This document shows, one piece after another, positions 15,947-21,323 of a stretch of DNA of 21,323 nucleotides; within the stretch, counting starts at the first letter, position 1; each line of letters starts with the position of its first letter. The DNA is from an uncultured Clostridia bacterium (GTDB taxonomy: Bacteria > Bacillota > Clostridia > Peptostreptococcales > Anaerovoracaceae), in NCBI GenBank assembly GCA_934247125.1, contig CAKQIZ010000026.1, positions 1-21,323 on the forward strand. Reading direction: 5' to 3'. Below the pieces are notes generated by a model. The model worked only from the letters and a program-made list of their open reading frames with translations, searched no databases and was not told the DNA's origin. Made by a program: the position numbers and the translations under genes.

Positions 15947-16369
15947 TCAGTTCAGGATCTCGCATCCGTCAAAGTTAACACCTATCATCTCTTCTTTTTC
16001 AGCGCTTACGCTTACTACGAAGTTAAGATCGAACAGCTTCGATATAGCCTTGAGTCTGTCGATAAACTCCGGAAGATCTCCGAGGGAAACATCCGCATGC
16101 TTCAGTATGCTGTCGATGAAGATAGTCTCGATGTCGTGATCTGAACTGATGATGCCGTATACAAAACCGATATACTCATCTATGTTCGTGATATGTTCAT
16201 AGTCTTCCATACAGATGACTCTGATCTCATGAGCCAGCTCGTATGTAAGTCTGTGGTTTTTATTAATAAATATTATGCTTCCATTGCTTTCCTTAACGCT
16301 GTCGTTTGCCAGCTGCACCATCTGTCCTGTTTTACCGCTACCTTTATGTCCTATAAGTAATTTCACCAT
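15947..16369 (-). CDS. Small P-loop ATP-binding protein of unknown function
   Basis: A 140-residue protein with a clear Walker A motif, GHKGSGKT (7-14), and a plausible Walker B in TIFIDSILKH. The domain is too small for a helicase or ABC ATPase. Similar short clostridial proteins are sometimes labelled 'twitching motility protein PilT', but nothing here shows the PilT hexameric ATPase features, so I do not use that name. The RBS is GAGGAGGG and its own promoter lies at 16420-16448. A terminator follows. It is downstream of the ileS-rlmN operon on the same strand with no terminator seen between, so read-through from there is possible. Function unknown; nucleotide binding is likely. Confidence 0.85.
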   Translation of the reverse strand: MVKLLIGHKGSGKTGQMVQLANDSVKESNGSIIFINKNHRLTYELAHEIRVICMEDYEHITNIDEYIGFVYGIISSDHDIETIFIDSILKHADVSLGDLPEFIDRLKAISKLFDLNFVVSVSAEKEEMIGVNFDGCEILN

Positions 16370-16419
16370 AATATTACCCTCCTCGATATATTGTTATATG
16401 CGAATTTATGTTAGCTATA

Positions 16420-16448
16420 ATTATACACCATGTATGTATTTTGAGCAA
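16420..16448 (-). promoter_or_regulatory. Sigma-A promoter for the P-loop protein gene
   Basis: On the minus strand, TTGCTC (16443-16448), 17-bp spacer, perfect TATAAT (16420-16425), about 50 bases before the ATG. Confidence 0.7.
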
Positions 16449-16493
16449 CTGGAAATCAAGTATTAAAATCTGAACATTCGCAAATTATCCATT

Positions 16494-17528
16494 CTACCGA
16501 TCTCGGTTCACCTTGCGTCTGAGCTGCCCGCATGCACCGTCTATATCTGCGCCCATTTCCCTGCGCACAGTCGCCGCTATGCCGTTGTCACCGAGCCATT
16601 CTGCAATCTCCTCCGCACGTTTCCTGCTGCTTCCGTGAAGACTTGTCTCCTCGACCCTGTTGAGCGGGATCAGGTTCACATGACAGAGCATGCCTCTGAG
16701 CTTTTTCTTCATCAGCTCCATATCCCGAGGTGTATCGTTCTCGCCCCTTATAAGGGCGTACTCGAACGTGACTCTCCGCCCTGTCTTCTCCGTATATTCG
16801 CCTGCAGCCGCAAGCAGCTGGTCGACAGGATATGCTTTGTTCACAGGCATCAGCGCACTTCTGCCTTCATCTGTCAGCCTGTGCAGCGATATCGCCAGAT
16901 TGACCTGCGGAAAATCCTCGGCAAACTGCTTTATCACCGGAATGATACCGCTTGTGGATACCGTGATGTTCCTGTAGCTGAGATTCCTGCCGTTCCTGGC
17001 ATGCAGTATATGAAGAAACCTTTTGAGATTCTCATAGTTGTCAAAAGGCTCCCCCATTCCCATCACCACGATGTGATCGATCTTTTCTCCGGTATAGGCT
17101 TCCACTGCATATATCTGCTCGAGCATTTCCCCGGCAGTCAGATTCCTGACAAAACCGTCGAGCGCAGATGCGCAGAATCTGCAGCCCATCCTGCAGCCCA
17201 CCTGAGATGACACGCACAGCGAATTTCCATATCTGTATTTCATGAATACACTTTCCACCGTGTTGCCGTCCTGAAGACCGAACAGGAATTTTCTTGTCCC
17301 GTCCTTCCTGTCATGCTGCACGTTTATCGTCTCCAGCCCGTTCATACATGCTGTTTCTTTCAATTTCTCCCTGAGCTTTACGGAAAGATCCGTCATCTCG
17401 TCAAAATCCCTGACGCCTCGCGAAAGCCACTTGAAGATCTGTTTCCCTCGAAACGGAGCTTCACCTGCAGCCTTTGCAAGATCCATGAGTTCTTCTTCCG
17501 TAAGCCCGAGAAGATCTGTTTTTTCCAT
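16494..17528 (-). CDS. rlmN: Dual-specificity 23S rRNA A2503 / tRNA A37 C2-methyltransferase RlmN
   Basis: A 344-residue radical SAM methyltransferase that methylates C2 of A2503 in 23S rRNA and of A37 in some tRNAs. The radical SAM cluster is Cys112, Cys116 and Cys119 (GCRMGCRFCAS). The acceptor Cys333 lies in GADIDGACGQLR near the C-terminus, and Glu92 in VESVFM and the GMGEPFDNY element complete the family signature. Glu at GMGEPFDNY and this spacing fit RlmN rather than Cfr, so no resistance role is suggested. The start overlaps the ileS stop by one base (TAATG), with GGAGAG upstream, so the pair is translationally coupled and shares the isoleucine T-box. Length is normal. Confidence 0.95.
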   Translation of the reverse strand: MEKTDLLGLTEEELMDLAKAAGEAPFRGKQIFKWLSRGVRDFDEMTDLSVKLREKLKETACMNGLETINVQHDRKDGTRKFLFGLQDGNTVESVFMKYRYGNSLCVSSQVGCRMGCRFCASALDGFVRNLTAGEMLEQIYAVEAYTGEKIDHIVVMGMGEPFDNYENLKRFLHILHARNGRNLSYRNITVSTSGIIPVIKQFAEDFPQVNLAISLHRLTDEGRSALMPVNKAYPVDQLLAAAGEYTEKTGRRVTFEYALIRGENDTPRDMELMKKKLRGMLCHVNLIPLNRVEETSLHGSSRKRAEEIAEWLGDNGIAATVRREMGADIDGACGQLRRKVNRDR

Positions 17529-20500
17529 TAAACTCTCTCCACATCAAGCCCTGTCTTGTGTCCGTTGATGTCGCATGTGTCGATGCCAGCCCTGTTTTCA
17601 ACTGCAACAGCCAGAGTTTCCTTCATTATATAATCTCTGTACGCATCGATAGCTGCAGCAACATCCTCATCCGCATCGACAAAGATCCTGATGTTGTCCA
17701 TCATCTCATAGTCGTTCTGCTTTCTGAGCTGCTGCACCTTTGAAACGATTTCTCTTGCAAGTCCTTCGCTTATGAGTTCAGGCGTAAGAGTCGTCTCTAA
17801 AATAGTGAACACGTTGTTTTCCATAGCTACTGCAAAGCCGTCTTTTGCGGATATCTTCACATCGACCATATCCTTTGTGATCTCGACTGTCTCGCCGCCG
17901 ATCTCCATGTCGATCTTTCCGTCTGCCTCGAGCTTTGCAACAGTCTGAGCCGGATCAGCCTTTGCCAGTGCGCCGCCGAATGCCTTGATGTTCTTTCCGA
18001 GCATCGGTCCTGCGACCTTGAAGTTAGGCTTGAGTGCATAGTTCATGTATTCGTCGAGCTTGCTCTCGAATACTACTTTCTTTACGTTCAGCTCTTCCAT
18101 GATCAGCGGAGCCAGATCGTCTATCACAGCCTGATATTTGCCTGCAACGAGTATCTCTGCGAGCGGCTGTCTTACCTTGATCCTCTCTTTTTCTCTCGTT
18201 CCTCTTCCGAGTCCCACGAGAGTTCTTACGAGGTCCATCCTCTCCTCTACCTTTTCATCGATGAGACTCTCGTCTGCCGCAGGGAAGTATGCAAGATGAA
18301 CTGATTCCTCACCTGTCAGATTCTGATAGATCTCATCTGAAATGAACGGTGCGAACGGAGCTATCATCTTCGCAAGACCTACGAGCACTTCGTAAGTAGT
18401 TGCATATACTGCTTTCTTGTCATCGTTGAGCTCTTCGCCCCAGAATCTTCTCCTTGCTCTTCTGATATACCAGTTAGACAGATCCTCATTGACGAATTCC
18501 TGTATCTTTCTTACTGATTTCATGTGATCGTACCTGTCCATGTCGTCAGTCACTTCTTTGATCAGGTTGTTGTACTTAGAGATGATCCATCTGTCAAGCT
18601 CAGGTCTCTGATCGTATGCGATCTCGATCGAAGCGGGATCTATTTCATCCTGGTTCGAATAGAGTGCGAAGAAGTTGTATACGTTCTTCAGTGTTCCGAA
18701 GAACTTGCTCACTACCTCGATCAGTCCGTCTTCATCGAATTTCGTCGGCGACCATGCCGGTGACACGTGGAGCAGATACCATCTCGTAGCGTCTGCACCG
18801 TACTTGTCGAACAGTTCGAACGGATCTACCGTGTTGCCCTTAGACTTGCTCATCTTCTTGCCGTTCTTGTCCAGGATCAGGTCATTTACGAGCACGTTCT
18901 TGTACGGTGCTCTGCCCTTGATGAATGTGGATATAGCCATCAGTGAGTAGAACCATCCTCTGGTCTGGTCTATTCCCTCACATATGAAGTCTGCTGGGAA
19001 CAGTTCTTCGTCGAAGTTCTCGCTGTTTTCAAACGGATAGTGCTGCTGTGCGAACGGCATTGCTCCGCTGTCGAACCAGCAGTCCATTACTTCCGGTATC
19101 CTTGTCATCGTCTTGCCGCAGTGAGGGCATGTGAGATGCACATCGTCGACATACGGTCTGTGCAGTTCGATATCCTCAGTGATGTTTTCCTGAGCTTTTT
19201 CAACGAGTTCAGCTCTGCTGCCTATGCATTCCAGATGACCGCATTCGCATCTCCAGATAGGGATCGGTGTTCCCCAGTATCTGTTTCTGGAGATTGCCCA
19301 GTCGTTGACGTTTTCGAGCCAGTTGCCGAATCTCTTTTCTCCTACAAAATCAGGGAACCAGTTGACTGTGTTGTTGTTTGCAACGAGCTGATCCTTGAGC
19401 TTCGTCATTTCTATATACCAGCTAGGCTTAGCATAGTAAAGGAGCGGGGTACCGCATCTCCAGCAGTGCGGATAATTGTGCTCCATCTTTTCCTTAGCAT
19501 AGATCTTGTTCTCTGCTGCGAGCCACTTTATGATATCTATGTCGAGGCCGTCCTCCATTACGAATCTGCCCTTCCACGGAGTATCTGTGTATTTGCCCTG
19601 TTCATCTACAGGGTTCACTACAGGAAGATCGTATCTTCTGCCTGTGTTGTAGTCGTCTTCACCGAACGCAGGTGCAGTGTGCACGATACCGGTACCGTCT
19701 TCGATAGTCACATAGTCTGCGCATGTAACGAAAAATGCTTTCTTGTCAGGAGTGATGAACGGCATTAGCTGTTCGTATTCCACGTACTCGAGATCTTTGC
19801 CCTTCATCTCCTCAATGATCTCATAATTGCCTTCTCCAAGGACTTTGTCCGCAAGGACCTTTGCAACATAGAACACATTGCCCTCTTCATCGCCTGCGGT
19901 CATCTTCACCTTGATGTAACCGACGTCAGGGCCTACTGTCAGCGCAACGTTCGAAGCGAGCGTCCACGGTGTGGTCGTCCATGCGAGGAAGTACTCATCT
20001 GCATCCTTTCTCTTGAACTTTGCAGTTATTGTATTTACCTTGATCTCCTTGTATCCCTGCGCAACTTCGTGTGAAGCCAGGCCTGTCCCGCATCTAGGGC
20101 AGTACGGAAGGATCTTGTGGCCTTCGTATACGAGTCCTGCCTTGAAGAATTCCTTGATTATCCACCAGCCGGTCTCGATGTAGTTGTTGTCGAGAGTGAT
20201 GTACGGGTGATCCAGGTCGATCAGATACCCCATCCTTTTTGTCATCTGTCTCCACATGCTTTCATATGTGAATACCGATTCCTTGCACTTTTCATTGAAT
20301 TCTCTGATCCCGTATTTCTCGATATCCTGCTTGCCGCTCATTTTGAGCTGCTTTTCGACTTCTATCTCTACAGGCAGTCCGTGAGTATCCCATCCTGCCT
20401 TACGCTTTACCGCAAAACCCTGCATGGTCTTGTATCTGCATACCGAGTCCTTGAGCGTCCTGGCTATGACATGGTGTATTCCCGGTCTGCCGTTTGCAGT

Positions 20501-20641
20501 AGGAGGCCCCTCGTAAAATATGAACGACGGCTTGCCTTCTCTCGTGCTGACACATTTGCTTAACAGATCTTCTTTTTCCCAGTTTTCAGCCTGCTCCATC
20601 TGGAGCTCGGCGATAGGTTTTTCAGATAAATTTTTGATCAT
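17528..20641 (-). CDS. ileS: Isoleucyl-tRNA synthetase, IleS2 type with GIHH signature
   Basis: A 1037-residue class I synthetase charging tRNA-Ile. The size and motifs place it in the eukaryote-like IleS2 clade. The signature site reads GPPTANGRP-GIHH-VIARTLKD (residues 45-65), with GIHH at 54-57 replacing the usual HxGH. KMSKS is intact at 596-600. The editing domain has WTTTPWTLASN; Cys pairs in CPRCG, CWRCG and CPHCG are also visible. The frame stays open to 20713, but that region is the T-box terminator. The ATG at 20641 has AAAGGA nine bases upstream, whereas the ATG at 20650 abuts it, so 20641 is preferred. IleS2 enzymes are generally mupirocin-resistant, and GXHH variants more so. It is the only IleS in the window and heads an operon with rlmN. 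Confidence 0.95.
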   Translation of the reverse strand: MIKNLSEKPIAELQMEQAENWEKEDLLSKCVSTREGKPSFIFYEGPPTANGRPGIHHVIARTLKDSVCRYKTMQGFAVKRKAGWDTHGLPVEIEVEKQLKMSGKQDIEKYGIREFNEKCKESVFTYESMWRQMTKRMGYLIDLDHPYITLDNNYIETGWWIIKEFFKAGLVYEGHKILPYCPRCGTGLASHEVAQGYKEIKVNTITAKFKRKDADEYFLAWTTTPWTLASNVALTVGPDVGYIKVKMTAGDEEGNVFYVAKVLADKVLGEGNYEIIEEMKGKDLEYVEYEQLMPFITPDKKAFFVTCADYVTIEDGTGIVHTAPAFGEDDYNTGRRYDLPVVNPVDEQGKYTDTPWKGRFVMEDGLDIDIIKWLAAENKIYAKEKMEHNYPHCWRCGTPLLYYAKPSWYIEMTKLKDQLVANNNTVNWFPDFVGEKRFGNWLENVNDWAISRNRYWGTPIPIWRCECGHLECIGSRAELVEKAQENITEDIELHRPYVDDVHLTCPHCGKTMTRIPEVMDCWFDSGAMPFAQQHYPFENSENFDEELFPADFICEGIDQTRGWFYSLMAISTFIKGRAPYKNVLVNDLILDKNGKKMSKSKGNTVDPFELFDKYGADATRWYLLHVSPAWSPTKFDEDGLIEVVSKFFGTLKNVYNFFALYSNQDEIDPASIEIAYDQRPELDRWIISKYNNLIKEVTDDMDRYDHMKSVRKIQEFVNEDLSNWYIRRARRRFWGEELNDDKKAVYATTYEVLVGLAKMIAPFAPFISDEIYQNLTGEESVHLAYFPAADESLIDEKVEERMDLVRTLVGLGRGTREKERIKVRQPLAEILVAGKYQAVIDDLAPLIMEELNVKKVVFESKLDEYMNYALKPNFKVAGPMLGKNIKAFGGALAKADPAQTVAKLEADGKIDMEIGGETVEITKDMVDVKISAKDGFAVAMENNVFTILETTLTPELISEGLAREIVSKVQQLRKQNDYEMMDNIRIFVDADEDVAAAIDAYRDYIMKETLAVAVENRAGIDTCDINGHKTGLDVERV

Positions 20642-20656
20642 CTTTTGCATTCCTTT

Positions 20657-20876
20657 CAAAATAAAACGTCCCCAACTGCTGATGTTAGGGACGATAATAA
20701 ACCGCGGTACCACCCTAGTTACGGGACCATCATCCCGTCTCTCTTAAAGTGTCGGGCTCCGAAGTGATTTTCACGATCCGCTTCACCGATGCACTCTCAG
20801 CTAAAATGCATCTCTCTGTAAGGTTATTATGCGGGGTTACTGTCTTCATCACAGCCTCAGTTTTGATTTTTATACT
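20657..20876 (-). promoter_or_regulatory. T-box leader, tRNA-Ile (AUC specifier), controlling ileS-rlmN
   Basis: Minus-strand leader with canonical elements: GATGAAGACAGTAA, CAGAGAG, GGTGAAGC, then the specifier in GAAAATCACTTCGGAGCC. The codon ATC (20766-20768) is isoleucine and agrees with the downstream gene. GGCT and AGCC close stem I. The T-box core AGGGTGGTACCGCGG lies at 20702-20716. Uncharged tRNA-Ile should allow read-through into ileS and rlmN. Confidence 0.95.
20661..20693 (-). terminator. T-box attenuator terminator of ileS
   Basis: CGTCCCTAAC (20684-20693) pairs with GTTGGGGACG (20667-20676) with one G-U, followed on the minus strand by TTTTATTTT. It sits 20 bases before the ileS start codon. 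Confidence 0.9.
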
Positions 20877-20882
20877 TCTGTA

Positions 20883-20911
20883 ATTTTATCGTGTAGGTGC
20901 TGCAAAGTCAA
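20883..20911 (-). promoter_or_regulatory. Sigma-A promoter of the ileS T-box leader
   Basis: On the minus strand, TTGACT (20906-20911), 17-bp spacer, TAAAAT (20883-20888). Predicted start is near 20876. Confidence 0.8.
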
Positions 20912-21024
20912 GGGAATTTATGCACATTACACATTAACTCGTCTTCCGTAGAAGTACTATGAGGATTCCGACGTAAAAATCCGTTTTTCTTCATATAAAA
21001 TATCCCCTGCCTTTAAAAAGCTTG

Positions 21025-21078
21025 AAATTTCAATGAAAAAGCGCGCCCGTTTTGGGTGTTTTTTATTGAAATTTTTTT
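21025..21078 (+). terminator. Long hairpin with T tract directly upstream of the transposase promoter
   Basis: The arms 21025-21040 and 21059-21074 form a 16-bp stem with one G-U pair. An inner stem (21044-21048 with 21054-21058) extends it, and T's follow on the plus strand to 21078. It probably blocks read-through from flanking DNA into the transposase gene. Confidence 0.75.
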
Positions 21079-21094
21079 ATGTTCGTGATATACT
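21066..21094 (+). promoter_or_regulatory. Transposase promoter, -35 inside the hairpin arm
   Basis: TTGAAA (21066-21071), 17-bp spacer, TATACT (21089-21094) with TGA just ahead (extended -10). The -35 lies within the 3' arm of the upstream hairpin. Confidence 0.7.
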
Positions 21095-21129
21095 AATAGT
21101 ACTTTATAGTGTTTCGTAAAGGAGAGTAT

Positions 21130-21323
21130 ATGGCTTACTATCTCAGACAAACAAAGAAACAAAAGGGAACTTATCTGCAGGTATACGAATCTCGCTGGAA
21201 CAAAGAGTTGAAACAGCCAAGATCAACAAGCGTCGAGGCGATCGGTTATGTCGAAGAGCTGACTTCAGATGAAATGCCTGATCCTGTTGCCTATTACAAG
21301 AAATATGTGGATAAAATGAATGA
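21130..21323 (+). CDS. IS1634/IS4-like transposase, N-terminal part (cut by window end)
   Basis: The first 64 residues of a protein that continues past the right edge. It begins MAYYLRQTKKQKGTYLQVYE, followed by SRWNKELKQPRSTSVEAIGY and DPVAYYKKYVDKMN. This arrangement (basic strand, 'YLQ-YES', then an 'IGYVEEL' turn) is that of DDE transposases of the IS1634/IS4 group common in Clostridia. AAAGGAGAG precedes the ATG, and a promoter and an insulating hairpin lie upstream. The DDE residues are outside the window, so activity and element length cannot be judged. The terminal inverted repeat was not located. It is transcribed divergently from ileS, about 220 bases from the ileS promoter. Confidence 0.75.
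   Translation, partial: MAYYLRQTKKQKGTYLQVYESRWNKELKQPRSTSVEAIGYVEELTSDEMPDPVAYYKKYVDKMN

Noticed and set aside
16635..17210. 191-codon plus-strand open frame inside rlmN
   Set aside because: It is antisense to a fully conserved radical SAM gene and has no independent support.
16494..17528. Cfr-type resistance methyltransferase
   Set aside because: The length, the GMGEPFDNY context and the operon with ileS fit housekeeping RlmN.
19040..19768. 242-codon plus-strand open frame inside ileS
   Set aside because: It is antisense to a conserved synthetase, has no RBS and no recognisable motif, and reflects codon bias of the real gene.
20642..20713. Upstream extension of ileS
   Set aside because: The extra 24 codons are encoded by the T-box terminator hairpin and antiterminator.
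20949..20990. Small hairpin GGATT/AATCC followed by T's
   Set aside because: The stem is only five bases with a long loop, and no gene upstream on the plus strand needs it.

Overview
The window looks like chromosomal DNA of a low-to-medium GC anaerobic Firmicute of the class Clostridia, possibly near the Eubacteriales/Anaerovoracaceae-type gut anaerobes. The class is inferred from strong AGGAGG-type ribosome binding sites, sigma-A promoters with 17-bp spacing, two T-box leaders, a thioester/SpaA/VaFE surface protein and an eukaryote-like IleS2. The family is only a guess. All calls come from reading the sequence; no database search was run.

Left part (1-4740): a 3'-truncated, cytosolic class A beta-lactamase-fold serine hydrolase, a DUF3870 protein and a PepV-type M20 dipeptidase, all on the minus strand. 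Divergent from pepV is a sodium:solute symporter preceded by a full T-box leader. Its specifier reads best as UAC (Tyr), so the symporter is a candidate tyrosine transporter induced by uncharged tRNA-Tyr. Dipeptidase and transporter share a divergent promoter region.

Middle part (4749-12290): an 860-residue secreted surface protein (thioester-like domain, three SpaA-like domains, two VaFE repeats, C-terminal membrane anchor without LPXTG) and a NimA-like flavin protein, both minus strand. Next comes a Crp/Fnr regulator with a perfect palindrome over its own -35 box. It is followed by an APC-family amino acid antiporter behind a second palindrome, and by a Si-type citrate synthase whose upstream region carries an 8-bp-period GTGTAC repeat.

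Right part (12334-20911): a minus-strand operon of EamA exporter, Nudix hydrolase, NIT2-like omega-amidase and BMP-family lipoprotein; a small P-loop protein; and an ileS-rlmN operon under an isoleucine (AUC) T-box. The IleS carries GIHH in place of the canonical HIGH/HYGH signature, the arrangement reported for mupirocin-hyper-resistant IleS2 enzymes.

Right edge (21025-21323): the start of an IS1634/IS4-like transposase preceded by a long hairpin and promoter, cut by the window end. No tRNA, rRNA or CRISPR array was seen.
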